Source: Paulinella micropora (Eukaryota > Cercozoa > Imbricatea > Euglyphida). Taken from it: 64,000 bases of DNA. The stretch is from NCBI GenBank assembly GCA_009731375.1, contig BJOX01000027.1:420763-484762 (forward strand), given 5' to 3'. A model generated the notes under the pieces. It saw only the letters and a list, made by a program, of their open reading frames with translations. It had not been told where the DNA came from and searched no databases. The position numbers and the translations under genes were made by a program. Positions 10,951 through 24,575 of this stretch are shown here, piece after piece; within the stretch, counting starts at the first letter, position 1, and every line of letters starts with the position of its first letter.

Positions 10951-12900
10951 AGGCCACTTTGCCGCTGTTGTTGTTGTTGTTGTTATTGTTGTTGTTGTTG
11001 TTATTGTTGTTGTTATTGTTGTTATTATTGTTGTTCGTTGGCGTGATGGCTTGGTCTGTGGGTCTCAGTTCGAAGCAGTTGGTCTTGTCATAGTGTTTAT
11101 CCATCAGACATAGACAGGTAGATAGGTAGGTAGGTAGGTAGGCAGGTAGGTAGGTAGGTAGGTAGGTAGGTAGGTAGACTGATAAATATTTACCAGGCCA
11201 CCTTCCCGCTATTGTTGTTGTTGTTGTTGTTATTGTTGTTGTTGTTGTTTGGCGTGATGGTTGGTCTGTGGGTCTCAGTTAAGCAGTTGGTCTTGTCATA
11301 GTGTTTGTCTATCAGACATAGACAGGTAGATAGGTAGGTAGGTAGGTAGACAGATAAATATTTACCAGGCCACCTCCCGCTATTGTTGTTGTTGTTGTTA
11401 CTGTTGTTGTTGTTGTTGTTCTTTGGCGTGTTGGCTTGGTCTGTGGGGCGCAGTTCGAAGCAGTTGGTCTTGTCATAGTGTTTGTCCATCAGACATAGAC
11501 AGGTAGATAGGTAGATAGGTAGGTAGGTAGGTAGGTAGGTAGGTAAAAAGGCAGTACTAGGTAGGTAGGTAGATAGGTAGGTAGACAGATAAATATTTAC
11601 CAGGCCACCTTCCCGCTATTGTTGTTGTTGTTGTTGTTGTTCTTTGGCGTGTTGGCTTGGTCTGTGGGTCTCAGTTCGAAGCAGTTGGTCTTGTCATAGT
11701 GTTTATCCATCAGATGGACAGGTAGATAGGTAGGTAGGTAGGTAGGTAGGTAGGTAGACAGATAAATATTTACCAGGCCACCTTCCCGCTATTGTTGTTG
11801 TTGTTGTTGTTGTTGTTGTTCTTTGGCGTGATAGCTTGGTCGGTGGGTCTCAGTTCGAAGCAGTTGGTCTTGTCATAGTGCTTATCCATAGACGTAGACA
11901 GGTAGATAGGTAGATAGGTAGGTAGGTAGGTAGGTAGGTAGACAAGATAAATATTTACCAGGCCACCTTCCCGCTGTTGTTGTTGTTGTTATTGTTGTTG
12001 TCGTTCTTTGGCGTGTTGGCTTGTTCAGTGGGGCGCAGTTCGAAGCAGTTGGTCTTGTCATAGTGCTTATCCATCAGATGTAGACAGGTAGATAGGTAGA
12101 TAGGTAGGTAGGTAGGTAGGCAGGTAGGTAGGTAGGTAGGTAGGTAGGTAGGTAGACAGATAAATATTTACCAGGCCACCTTCCCGCCATTGTTGTTGTT
12201 GTTGTTGTTCTTGGGCGTGTTGGCTTGGTCTGTGGGTCTCAGTTCGAAGCAGTTGGTCTTGTCATAGTGTTTCTCCATCAGACATAGACAGATAGATAGG
12301 TAGGTAGGTAGGTAGGTAGGTAGGTAGTACTAGGTAGGTAGGTAGGTAGGTAGGTAGACAGATAAATATTTACCAGGCCACCTTCCCGCTATTGTTGTTG
12401 TTGTTGTTGTTATTGTTGTTGTTGTTGTTTGGCGTGATGGTTGGTCTGTGGGTCTCAGTTCGAAGCAGTGGGTCTTGTCATAGTGTTTATCCATCAGACA
12501 TAGACAGGTAGATAGGTAGGTAGGTAGGTAGATAGGTAGGTAGGTAGGTAGGTAGGTAGACAGATAAATATTTACCAGGCCACCTTCCCGCCATTGTTGT
12601 TGTTGTTGTTGTTCTTTGGCGTGTTGGCTTGTTCAGTGGGGCGCAGTTCGAAGCAGTTGGTCTTGTCATAGTGTTTATCCATCAGATGTAGACAGGTAGA
12701 TAGGTAGATAGGTAGGTAGGTAGGTAGGTAGATAGGTAGACAGATAAATATTTACCAGGCCACCTTCCCGCTATTGTTGTTGTTGTTGTTGTTGTTGTTG
12801 TTCTTTGGCGTGTTGGCTTGGTCTGTGGGTCTCAGTTCGAAGCAGTTGGTCTTGTCATAGTGTTTATCCATCAGATAGACAGGTAGATAGGTAGGCAGGT
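10951..12900 (-). repeat. Donor-side echo array of exon 29 (about 10 copies)
   Basis: Each unit of 100-200 bases holds the second half of exon 29 (DKHYDKTNCFELRPTDQ), its poly-Asn codons and the CTG-GTAAAT donor, then GTAG repeats. The AAC run differs in length between copies. They lie downstream of the true exon and none has the exon 29 acceptor. Confidence 0.85.
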
Positions 12901-12930
12901 AGGTAGGTAGATAGACAGATAAATATTTAC

Positions 12931-13069
12931 CAGGCCACCTTCCCGCTATTGTTGTTGTTGTTGTTGTTGTTGCTGTTCTTTGGCGTGTTGACTTGGTCGG
13001 TGGGTCTCAGTTCGAAGCAGTTGGTCTTGTCATAGTGTTTATCCATCAGACGAAGACAGGAGTACTGCC
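12931..13069 (-). CDS. Gene B exon 29: core strands of second PH domain with poly-Asn
   Basis: Acceptor GCCTAG and donor GTAAAT enclose 2 + 45 codons + 2. It reads QYSCLRLMDKHYDKTNCFEL, then RPTDQ, an Asn run and SGKVA. Two strands, with the CFEL strand typical of PH beta5-beta6, are followed by an expandable loop. It is the only array member with the upstream QYSCLRL codons and acceptor. Confidence 0.8.
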
Positions 13070-13164
13070 CTAGGCAGACACACACATACACACATACATA
13101 CATACACACACATATACATACATACATACATACATACATACATACATGACACACATACACACAT

Positions 13165-13196
<32 letters not shown>

Positions 13197-13206
13197 GCAC
13201 ACACAC

Positions 13207-13545
13207 CTACAGCCCTACCTTTCTGCAGTTGCATTGAAGTCAGCCTTCTTTGCATACATACATACATACACACACAGACACACACACACACACACACCTA
13301 CAGCCCTACCTTTCTGCAGTTGCATGGAAGTCACGCCTTCTTTCCATACCAAACCCAACGAACAATGCATACAGAAATACACAGACACACACACACCTAC
13401 AGCCCTACCTTTCAGTTGCTATTGAAATGACGCCTTCTTTCCCATGGTACACCCACACCCAGACACACACACACACACACACACCTACAGCCCTACCTTT
13501 CTGCAGTTGCAGTGAAGTCACGCCTTCTTTCCCATGGTACACCCA
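13207..13545 (-). repeat. Donor-side echo array of exon 28 (4 copies)
   Basis: Copies near 13207, 13298, 13396 and 13484 repeat the 3' end of exon 28 with its GTGTGTG donor, separated by CA repeats. Confidence 0.8.
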
Positions 13546-13582
13546 CTCACAGACACACACACACACAAACACACACACACAC

Positions 13583-13667
13583 CTACAGCCCTACCTTTCT
13601 GCAGTTGCAGTGAAGTCACGCCTTCTTTTCCATGGTACACCCGCAACACATTTGCCGAAGTCAACTC
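13583..13667 (-). CDS. Gene B exon 28: beta strands of second PH domain
   Basis: Acceptor TATGTAG and donor GTGTGT enclose 28 codons + 1, reading ELTSANVLRVYHGKEGVTSL and on to QKGRAV. Following exon 27 (VTWKRVHV), it gives the PH pattern of a Trp-containing strand, a strand ending in Tyr and a turn. It is the only copy with both splice sites. Confidence 0.8.
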
Positions 13668-13715
13668 CTACATACATACATACATACATACATACATACA
13701 TACATACATACATAC

Positions 13716-13885
13716 ACGCCTTCTTTCCCTTGGTACACTCCCGACATTAGCTTCTACATACATACACGCCTTCTTTCCCTTGGTACACTCCCGACATTAG
13801 CTCCTGCATACATACATACATACATACATACATACACGCCTTCTTTCCCGTGGTACACCCTTAACACATTTCCTAGATACATACA
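13716..13885 (-). repeat. Acceptor-side echo array of exon 28 (3 copies)
   Basis: Copies near 13716, 13766 and 13837-13875 carry the 5' part of exon 28 (NVLRVYHGKEGV), the last with a TATCTAG acceptor. Exon 28 thus has echoes on both sides. Confidence 0.75.
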
Positions 13886-14748
13886 TACACACATACATAC
13901 ATACATACATACATACACACACACATATATACATACATACATACATACATACATACATACATACATACATACATAAATATATACATACATACATACATAC
14001 ATACATACATACATACATACATACATACGTGCATGCATGCATACAAACATACATACATACATACATACATACATACAGATATACATAGGTACATACATAC
14101 ATACATACATAGGTACATACATACATACATAGGTACATACATACATACATAGGTACATACATAAATGCATACATACATACATACCACGTGTACGCGCTTC
14201 CACGTGACCTTCAGACCATACATTGCATACATTACATACATACATACATACATACAGACATACATAGGTACATACATACATAGATAGGTACATACATACA
14301 TACATACATACATAGGTACATACATACATACATAGGTACATACATAAATACATACATACACACATACATACATACCACGTGTACGCGCTTCCACGTGACC
14401 TTCAGACCATACATACATACATTACATACATACATACATACACTACACTACATACATACATACATACACACCTACATACAAACATACATACATAGGTACA
14501 TACATACATACATAGGTACATACATACATACGTACATACATACCACGTGTACGCGCTTCCACGTGACCTTCAGACCATACATACATACATACATACATAC
14601 ATACATACATACATACACTACACTACATAAATACATACATGCATACATACACTACACTACATACATACATACATACATAGGTACATACATACATACATAC
14701 ATACATACATACATACATACATGCATACATACACACATACATACATAC
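13886..14748 (-). repeat. ACAT repeats with three donor-side echoes of exon 27
   Basis: Copies at 14184-14218, 14373-14407 and 14543-14575 are nearly identical to the 3' end of exon 27 plus donor GTATGT. Everything else is ACAT with occasional AGGT units. Confidence 0.8.
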
Positions 14749-14801
14749 CACGTGTACGCGCTTCCACGTGACCTTCAGACCAGACTGACCCTTCGCTAGA
14801 C
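14749..14801 (-). CDS. Gene B exon 27: first strand of second PH domain
   Basis: Acceptor TGTGTCAG and donor GTATGT enclose 2 + 17 codons reading LAKGQSGLKVTWKRVHV. The WKR motif begins the PH fold. Phase fits exon 26 (ending G) and exon 28 (phase 0). Confidence 0.75.
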
Positions 14802-14815
14802 CTGACACATTAATA

Positions 14816-14912
14816 TAATATGTAAATATGTATGTATGTATGTATGTATGTACGTGTATGTATGTATTTAAGTATGAATATATATATATGTATATATATT
14901 ATATATGTATAG

Positions 14913-14943
<31 letters not shown>

Positions 14944-14978
14944 TACATATATAGACACACACACACACACACACACAG

Positions 14979-15047
<69 letters not shown>

Positions 15048-15139
15048 AAGATGTATCTTTGTTTGTGTGTATGTGTGTATCACTGGGAAGCAAAAAGTAT
15101 GTATGTATGTATGTATGCATGTATGTTTGTATTTAAGTA

Positions 15140-15178
<39 letters not shown>

Positions 15179-16165
15179 GTATATATATACATATACATAC
15201 ACACATATATATATAAATATGTGAATATATAAATATATATAAATATATATATACATATATATTATATATATACACATATATATATGTCAAGATGTATCTT
15301 TGTTTGTGTGTATGTGTGTATCACTGGGAAGCAAAAAGTATGTATGTGTGTATATGTGCATGTATGTATGTATGTATTTATGTAGTGAGGAATGTCTGTA
15401 TGTATGCATGAATTTATGTATGTATGTATGTATGCATGTATGTATGTATGTATGCATGCATGCATGTATGTATGTATGTATGTATGTATGTATGTGTTTA
15501 TGTATGTATGTATGCATGTATGTATGTATGCATGCATGCATGTATGTATATATGTATGTATGTGTGTACGTATGTACGCATGCATGCATGTTTGCATGCA
15601 TGCATGTATGTATGTATGTATGTATGTATTTATGTATGCATGCATGCATGCATGTATGTATGCATGTATGTATGTATGTATGTATGTATGCAGTGTATGT
15701 ATGTATGTATGCATGCATGCATGTATGTATGTATGTATGTATGTATGTATGCATGTATGCATGCATGCATGTATGTATGTATGTATGTATGCATGTAAGT
15801 ATGTATGTATGTATGCATGCATGCATGTATGTATGTATGTATGTATTTATGTATGCATGCATGCATGTATGTATGTATGTATGTATGTATGCATGTATGT
15901 ATGTATGCATGCATGCATGCATGTATGTATGTATGCATGCATGCATGCATGTATGTATGTATGTATGCATGCATGCATGCATGTATGTATGTATGTATGT
16001 ATGTATGAATGTATGTATGTATGCATGCATGCATGCATGTATGTATGTATGTATGTATGTATGTATGTATGTATGCATGTATGTATGTACGTATGTATGT
16101 ATGTATGTATGCATGTATGCACGTATGTATGCATGCATGCATGCATGTATGTATGTATGTATGAC
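14816..16165. repeat. TA, CA and TATG/TGCA tracts with a duplicated 57-base unit
   Basis: A unit containing TCACTGGGAAGCAAAAAGTA, with a TTTGCTTCCCAG acceptor-like edge on the minus strand, occurs at 15045-15102 and 15288-15345. From 15345 to 16165 the DNA is TATG with TGCA interruptions. No exon is assigned. Confidence 0.7.
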
Positions 16166-16202
16166 CAGTGGCCTCTACGCGCTGGATCAGCGTGCCCGCG
16201 CA
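16166..16202 (-). CDS. Gene B exon 26: linker before second PH domain
   Basis: Acceptor TGTATAG and donor GTCATA enclose 12 codons + 1 (CAGTLIQRVEAT). Phase agrees with exons 25 and 27. The short length and lack of an echo array make it less certain. Confidence 0.55.
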
Positions 16203-16561
16203 CTATACATACATAACAGACATACATACACACAGACATACATACATAGTAACCTTGGACGGCGTGCCCCCCNNNNNNNNNNNNNNNNNNNNNNNNNNNN
16301 NNNNNNNNNNNNNNNNNNNNNNNNNNNNNNNNNNNNNNNNNNNNNNNNNNNNNNNNNNNNNNNNNNNNNNNNNNNNNNNNNNNNNNNNNNNNNNNNNNNN
16401 NNNNNNNNNNNNNNNNNNNNNNNNNNNNNNNNNNNNNNNNNNNNNNNNNNNNNNNNNNNNNNNNNNNNNNNNNNNNNNNNNNNNNNNNNNNNNNNNNNNN
16501 NNNNNNNNNNNNNNNNNNNNNNNNNNNNNNNNNNNNNNNNNNNNNNNNNNNNNNNNNNNNC

Positions 16562-16592
<31 letters not shown>

Positions 16593-16620
16593 ATAGATAG
16601 ATAGATAGATAGATAGTAAC
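16203..16620. other. Intron with gap 16273-16560
   Basis: ACAT repeats are followed by 16250-16272, a donor-like edge (minus-strand CCAAG then GTTACTATG) that runs into the N gap. This could be an echo of exon 25 or another exon hidden in the gap. CA and GATA repeats follow. Confidence 0.5.
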
Positions 16621-16665
16621 CTTCGGTGGTTTGCCGGACCCACTTCCACGTGGCTGTCGCTCGTT
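16621..16665 (-). CDS. Gene B exon 25: basic Gly/Pro linker
   Basis: Acceptor ATTCGTAG and donor GTTACT enclose 15 codons in phase 0 (NERQPRGSGSGKPPK). It is the only member of its array with a donor. Two other frames are open, so the reading rests on phase agreement. Confidence 0.55.
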
Positions 16666-16725
16666 CTACGAATATAGACATAACATAACATAACAATAAC
16701 ATAATGGAACATAACGTAACGATAC

Positions 16726-17720
16726 ACTTCCACGTGGCTGTCGCTCGTTCTACACATATAGACATAACATATAACATAACAATAACATCATGTTACGTAA
16801 CGTAACGATACACTTCCACGTGGCTGTCGCTCGTTCTACGCATACCCCTCATTTTCTCTATGTCCCTCATACCCCTCATTTTCTCTCTATATCCCTCATA
16901 CCCCTCATTTTCTCTAACATAACAATAACATCATGTAACGTAACGTAACGTGGCTGTCGCTCGTTCTACACATGTAGACATAACATATAACATAACAATA
17001 ACATCATGTAACGTAACGTAACGATACACTTCCACGTGGCTGTCGCTCGTTCTACGCATACCCCTCAATTCCTCTCTATGTCCCTCATACCCCTCATTTT
17101 CTCTAACATAACAATAACATCAGGTAACGTAACGTAACGATACACTTCCACGTGGCTGTCGCTCGTTCTACGCATACCCCTCATTTTCTCTCTATGTCCC
17201 TCATACCCCTCATTTTCTCTCTATGTCCTCATACCTCTCATTTTCTCTCTAAGTCCCTCATACCCCCTCATTTTCTCTAACATAACAATAACATCAGGTA
17301 ACGTAACGTAACGATACACTTCCACGTGGCTGTCGCTCCTTCTACGCATATAGACATAACATAACATAACAATAACATCATGTAACGTAACGTAAGGAAT
17401 ACACTTCCACGCGGCTGTCGCTCCTTCTACGGACATAGACATAACATATAACATCATGTAACGTAACGTAAGATACGCTTCCACGTGGCTGTCGCTCGTT
17501 CTACAGATATAGACGTAACATAACATAACAATAACGTCATGTAACGTAACGTAACGATACACTTCGACGTGGCTGTCGCTCGTTCTACGCATACCCCTCA
17601 ATTCCTCTCTAAGTCCCTCACACCCCCTCATTTTCTCTAACATAACAATAACATCATGTAACGTAACGTAACGATACACTTCCACGTGGCTGTCGCTCGT
17701 TCTACGCATATAGACGTAAC
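16726..17720 (-). repeat. Acceptor-side echo array of exon 25 (about 10 copies)
   Basis: Each copy has the GTAG acceptor and about 25 bases of exon 25, then TAACG/ATAAC pentamers or a CCCTCATTTTCTCT unit. All lie upstream of the true exon. Confidence 0.8.
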
Positions 17721-18112
17721 ATAACATAACAATAACATCATGTAACGTAACGTAACGTATCGTAATGTATACGTAACATAACGTAACGTAACATAAGTTA
17801 TGTTACGTTAGGTTACGTTTATGTTACGTTACGTTACGTAACATAAGTTATGTTACGTTACGTTACGTTACGTTGTGTTATGTTATGTTACGTTACGTTA
17901 CTTTATCTTACGTTATGTTACGTTACGTTACGTAACATAACATTAAGATAACATAACATAACATTAAAATAATATAACATAACATAACATTACATAACAT
18001 AGCATAAGATAACATAACATAACATACAGACAGAGAGACAAACATATACATACATGCAGATATGCAGAGACATACATACATACATACATACATACATACA
18101 TACACACGTGCA
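17721..18112. repeat. TAACG/ACATA pentamer tract with strand flips
   Basis: ACGTA-type pentamers change strand near 17790 and 17930 (AACGT to ACGTT), forming hairpin-capable palindromes, followed by ATAAC and ACAT repeats. Confidence 0.75.
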
Positions 18113-18592
18113 TACACGTGCCTTACGTTTGATCAGGTTCTGGTCGTAACATAAGATTAACATAACAACAAACACACACAAACACACGCACACACACATG
18201 CATACACACGTGCTTGCGTTTGATCAGGTTCTGGTCGTAACATAACATTAACATAACAACATACACACACACACACACATGCATACACACGTACATACAC
18301 ACGTGCCTTGTGTTTGATTAGGTTCTGGTCGTAACATGCATTAACATAACAACATACACACACATGCATACACACGTGCCTTGCGTTTGATTAGGTTCTG
18401 GTCGTAACATAACATTAACATAACAACACACACACACACACATGCATACACACGTACACACACACGTGCCTTGCGTTTGATTAGGTTCTGGTCGTGACAT
18501 AACATTAACATAACAACATACACACACACATGCATACACACGTGCATACACACGTGCCTTGCGTTTGATTAGGTTCTGGTCGTAACATAACA
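18113..18592 (-). repeat. Echo array of exon 24 (6 copies)
   Basis: Near-identical copies hold the NLIKRKA codons with an upstream GACCAG and a downstream GTGTAT, separated by CACA and ATAAC repeats. If GACCAG is the true acceptor, these would be rare echoes with both sites. Confidence 0.8.
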
Positions 18593-18627
18593 TTAACATA
18601 ACAACATACATACACACATGCATACAC

Positions 18628-18701
18628 ACGTGCCTTGCGTTTGATTAGGTTCTGGTCGGGGGTGGGCGGGCGCGAGCCATTGTTGTTCCCCGCGAAAAAA
18701 C
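18628..18701 (-). CDS. Gene B exon 24: linker with basic NLIKRKAR end
   Basis: With acceptor CCATAG the exon is 74 bases, reading FFAGNNNGSRPPTPDQ then NLIKRKAR, but it needs one upstream base that exon 23 does not leave. With the internal acceptor GACCAG it is 24 bases (18628-18651) and phases match on both sides. A missing exon in gap 19085-19751 is a third possibility. Confidence 0.5.
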
Positions 18702-18717
18702 CTATGGATAGATAGAT

Positions 18718-18748
<31 letters not shown>

Positions 18749-18835
18749 GTAGATAGGTAGGTAGGTAGGTAGGTAGGCAGGTAGATAGGTAGGTAGGTAG
18801 GTAGGTAGGTAGGTAGGTAGATAGATAGATGGATG

Positions 18836-18867
<32 letters not shown>

Positions 18868-19768
18868 TGTTTAATCTATGGGCGTGGCTTAGCTTGAAAA
18901 GCCATGGCCTCCTATACTACCCCCGGACAAGAACTTTCAGCACCGGCCAAGCTGCACACCAACCACTGTCTCGCTGTGGTTGGTGTCTGTGCCCAGTTCA
19001 AGCCGAAAGGTAGCCGAGCCCTTTTGAACTATACGGGACAACACTAGAACACTCCCCAGGAGCGTGTGCCCTAAGGAGATGATGNNNNNNNNNNNNNNNN
19101 NNNNNNNNNNNNNNNNNNNNNNNNNNNNNNNNNNNNNNNNNNNNNNNNNNNNNNNNNNNNNNNNNNNNNNNNNNNNNNNNNNNNNNNNNNNNNNNNNNNN
19201 NNNNNNNNNNNNNNNNNNNNNNNNNNNNNNNNNNNNNNNNNNNNNNNNNNNNNNNNNNNNNNNNNNNNNNNNNNNNNNNNNNNNNNNNNNNNNNNNNNNN
19301 NNNNNNNNNNNNNNNNNNNNNNNNNNNNNNNNNNNNNNNNNNNNNNNNNNNNNNNNNNNNNNNNNNNNNNNNNNNNNNNNNNNNNNNNNNNNNNNNNNNN
19401 NNNNNNNNNNNNNNNNNNNNNNNNNNNNNNNNNNNNNNNNNNNNNNNNNNNNNNNNNNNNNNNNNNNNNNNNNNNNNNNNNNNNNNNNNNNNNNNNNNNN
19501 NNNNNNNNNNNNNNNNNNNNNNNNNNNNNNNNNNNNNNNNNNNNNNNNNNNNNNNNNNNNNNNNNNNNNNNNNNNNNNNNNNNNNNNNNNNNNNNNNNNN
19601 NNNNNNNNNNNNNNNNNNNNNNNNNNNNNNNNNNNNNNNNNNNNNNNNNNNNNNNNNNNNNNNNNNNNNNNNNNNNNNNNNNNNNNNNNNNNNNNNNNNN
19701 NNNNNNNNNNNNNNNNNNNNNNNNNNNNNNNNNNNNNNNNNNNNNNNNNNNGGGGGGGGAAAAAAAAG

Positions 19769-19814
<46 letters not shown>

Positions 19815-19960
19815 AATTTGGCATTCAGGACACTCCCCTAACGCAAATATTTGCGTGAATTCCAAAAAAATCATATCAGCATCAACATCGAGTCTGGGGC
19901 TAGCCACCCTGCAAATATGAGCTGCCAACTCCTCTTCGTTCCCACGAACCATGATTTATT
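18702..19960. other. GATA/GTAG tract, unrecognised unique blocks and gap 19085-19751
   Basis: 18880-19084 and 19813-19985 are non-repetitive blocks flanking the gap. Short minus-strand frames exist (one reads EEELAAHICRVASPRLDVD), but I recognise no family and see no echo array. A G run followed by an A run at 19752-19812 touches the gap. The blocks may be an inserted element or an undetected exon. Confidence 0.4.
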
Positions 19961-19985
19961 CCGACAGGGGTGCGAAAATGAGGGT

Positions 19986-20960
<975 letters not shown>

Positions 20961-21020
20961 GTTGTCTTGTGCATGTTCGCGCACCGTGTCTAGACTCTGT
21001 TGTGCGACCGCCAAACGAGC
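20961..21020 (-). CDS. Gene B exon 23: coiled coil end
   Basis: Acceptor TATGTAG and donor GTATGT enclose 20 codons in phase 0 ([20 protein letters not shown]), heptad-like and charged. It is the only copy with both splice sites. Confidence 0.7.
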
Positions 21021-21308
21021 CTACATACATACATACATACATATATACATACATACATACATAGATACATAGATACATAGATACATACATACATTCATAC
21101 ACATATACATAGATTCTGTTATGCGATCTCCAAACGAGCCTACATACATACATACATACATATGTATGTATCTATGTATCTATGTATCTAATATTAATGT
21201 ATCTATGTATCTAGGCATGTATGTATGTACATGTGTATGAATGTATGTATGTATGTATGTATGTGTGTCTAGATTCTGTTGTGCGACCGCCAAACGAGCC
21301 TACATACA

Positions 21309-21320
<12 letters not shown>
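21021..21320 (-). repeat. Acceptor-side echoes of exon 23 (2 copies)
   Basis: Copies at 21106-21143 and 21268-21303 repeat the exon 23 acceptor and first half, in ACAT/TATG repeats that change strand at about 21160. Confidence 0.7.
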
Positions 21321-21342
<22 letters not shown>

Positions 21343-21430
21343 CATACATACATGCCTAGATACATAGATACATTAATATTAGATACATAGATACATAGAT
21401 ACATACACACATACATACAAACATATATGA

Positions 21431-21467
<37 letters not shown>

Positions 21468-21475
21468 TATATATA

Positions 21476-21506
<31 letters not shown>

Positions 21507-21681
21507 TTGTATGTATCTATGTATTTATGTATGTGTGTATGTGTGTGTTGTGTGTGTGTGTGTGTGTATGTATGTGTGTGTGTATGTATGCATGTGTATT
21601 GTGTGTGTGTGTGTGTACACACACACACACACACGCACACATACATACATACATACATACATACATACATACATACACACA

Positions 21682-21712
<31 letters not shown>

Positions 21713-21966
21713 CATACATACATGCATACCTGCAGCGTCTGTTTGTCCTTGAGCAGTTCATACATACATACATACATACATACAAACATACAAACATACG
21801 TACATACATACAAACATACATACATACATACATACATACATACCTGCAGCGTCTGTTTGTCCTTGAGCAGTTACACACATACATACGTACATACATACAT
21901 ACATACATACATACATACATACGTACATACATACATACGTACATACATATATACATACGCAGATAC
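21321..21966. repeat. ACAT/TA/GT tracts with two donor-side echoes of exon 22
   Basis: Copies at 21726-21758 and 21840-21872 carry the exon 22 3' end (ELLKDKQTLQ) and donor. Confidence 0.8.
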
Positions 21967-22010
21967 CTGCAGCGACTGTTTGTCCTTGAGCAGTTCGTTC
22001 AGCTTGTTCT
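21967..22010 (-). CDS. Gene B exon 22: coiled coil
   Basis: Acceptor ATGAACAG and donor GTATCT enclose 2 + 14 codons (NKLNELLKDKQSLQ). With the G left by exon 21 it starts Glu. Confidence 0.75.
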
Positions 22011-22246
22011 CTGTTCATACATACATACATACATATATACATACATACAAACACACACATACAATACATACAATACATACAATACAAACAATACAAACAA
22101 TACAAACAATACAAACAATACAATACATAAAATACATACAATACATAGAATGCATACAGTACATACATACATACATACATGCATACATACATACATACCT
22201 ACGTACATACATACCTACATACATACATACATACATAGATACATAC
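22011..22246. repeat. ACAT and AATACA repeats
   Basis: Intron made of ACAT and a pentamer/nonamer tract of ATACAAT and AACAATAC units. Confidence 0.8.
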
Positions 22247-22300
22247 CTAGCAAGTTGTTCTTAGCCTCTAGCGTCTGCTCCCGGGCCAGCGCTTGTGACA
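22247..22300 (-). CDS. Gene B exon 21: coiled coil
   Basis: Acceptor CTACTTAG and donor GTATGT enclose 2 + 17 codons + 1 (SQALAREQTLEAKNNLL). This is the only one of 17 related copies with a donor, and it sits at the downstream edge of the array. Confidence 0.8.
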
Positions 22301-22394
22301 CTAAGTAGGTAGGTAGGTAGGTAGGTAGGTAGGTAGATAGGTAGGTAAGTAGGTAGGTAGGTATGTAGGCAGGTAGGTAGGTAAGTAGGTAGGT

Positions 22395-24094
22395 AGATAG
22401 CGTCTTGGCCTGCAGCGTCTTCTCCCGGGCCAGCGCTTGCGCCACTAAGTAGATAGGTAGGTAGGTAGGTAGGTAGGTAGGTAGATAGGTAGGTAGGTAG
22501 GTAGGTAGGTAGATAAATAGGTAAGCAAGTAGATAGATAGATAGACAGATGGATAGATAGATAGCGATCTTAGCTTCTAGCGTCTGCTCCCGGGCCAGCG
22601 CTTGCGCCACTAAGTACATAGGTAGGTAGGTAGATAGGTAGATAGATAGATAGGTATGTAGGTAGGTAGGTAGGTAGGCAGGTAGGTAGGTAGGTAGGTA
22701 GGTAGGTAGGTAAGCAAGTAGATAGATAGATAGATAGATAGATAGCGATCTTAGCCTCCAGCGTCTTCTCCCTAGCCAGCGCTTGCGACACTAAGTAGAT
22801 AGGTAGGTAGGTAGGTAGATAGATAGATAAATAGGTAGGTAGGTAGGTAGGTAGGTAGGTAGGTAGGTAGGTAGGTAGATAGGTAGGTAGGTAGGTAGGT
22901 AGGTAGGTAGGTAGGTAAATAGGTAAGCAAGTAGGTAGGTAGATAGATAGATAGACAGCGATCTTAGCCTCTAGCGTCTTCTCCCTAGCCAGCGCTTGCG
23001 ACACTAAGTAGATAGGTAGGTAGGTAGATATATAGATAGGTAGGTAGGTAGGTAGGTAAATAGGTAAGCAAGTAGATAGATATATAGGTAGGTAGGTAGG
23101 TAGGTAGTTTGGTAAATAGGTAAGCAAGTAGATAGATAGATAGATAGATAGATAGCGATCTTAGCCTCTAGCGTCTTCTCCCTAGCCAGCGCTTGCGACA
23201 CTAAGTAGATAGAGGTAGGTAGATAGATAGATAGATAGGTAGGTAGGTAGGTAGGTAGGTAGGCAGGTAGGTAGGTAGGTAGGTAGGTAGGTAGGTAGGT
23301 AGGTAAGCAAGTAGGTAGGTAGATAGATAGATAGATAGCGATCTTAGCCTCTAGCGTCTTCTCCCTAGCCAGCGCTTGCGCCACTAAATAGATATGTAGG
23401 TTGGTAGATAGGTAGGTAGGTAGGTAGATAGGTAGGTAGGTAGGTAAATAGGTAAGCAAGTAGATAGATAGATAGATATATAGATAGCGATCTTAGCCTC
23501 TAGCGTCTTCTCCCTAGCCAGCGCTTGCGACACTAAGTAGATAGGTAGGTAGGTAGGTAGATAGATAGATAGATATATAGGTAGGTAGGTAGGTAGGTAG
23601 GTAGGTAGGTAGGTAGGTAGGTAGCGCCTTGGCCTGCAGCGTCTTCTCCCTAGCCAGCGCTTGCGAGACTAAGTAGATAGGTAGGTAGGTAGATAGATAG
23701 ATAGGTAGATAGGTAGGTAGGTAGGTGGGTAGGTGGGTAGGTAGGTAGGTAGGTAGATAGGTAGGTAGGTAGGTAAATAGGTAGGTAGGTAGGTAGGTAG
23801 ATAGCGTCTTGGCCTGCAGCGTCTGCTCCTGGGCCAGCGCTTGCGACACTAAGTAGATAGGTAGGTAGGTCTGTAGGTAGGTAGAAAGGTAGGTAGGTAG
23901 GCAGGTAGGTAGGTAGGTAGGTAGGTAAATAGGTAAGCAAGTAGATAGGTAGGTAGATAGATAGCGATCTTAGCCTCTAGCGTCTTCTCCCTAGCCAGCG
24001 CTTGCGACACTAAGTAGATAGGTAGGTAGGTAGATAGATAGATACATAGGTAGGTAGGTAGGTAGGTAGGCAGGTAGGTAAATAGGTAAGCAAG

Positions 24095-24132
<38 letters not shown>

Positions 24133-24290
24133 TATATATATATAGTGATCTTAGCTTCTAGCGTCTGCTCCGGGCCAGCGCTTGCGACACTAAGTAGATA
24201 TGTAGGTAGGTAGATAGATAGGTAGGTAGGTAGATAGGAAGGTAGGTAGGTAGGTAGGTAGGTAGGTAGGTAGGTAAGCAAGTAGGTAGG

Positions 24291-24321
<31 letters not shown>

Positions 24322-24536
24322 CGATCTTAGCTTCTAGCGTCTGCTCCCGGGCCAGAGCTTGCGACACTAAGTAGATAGGTAGGTAGGTAGGTAGGTAGAT
24401 AGATAGGTAGGTAGGTAGGTAGGTAGGTAAGCAAGTAGATATAGATAGATAGATATATGAGATGTCGCAAAGGAATGTAGTCCTTGCAAAGGAACGCAGT
24501 TTCACATCAAACAATATAGATAGATAGGTAGATAGG

Positions 24537-24575
<39 letters not shown>

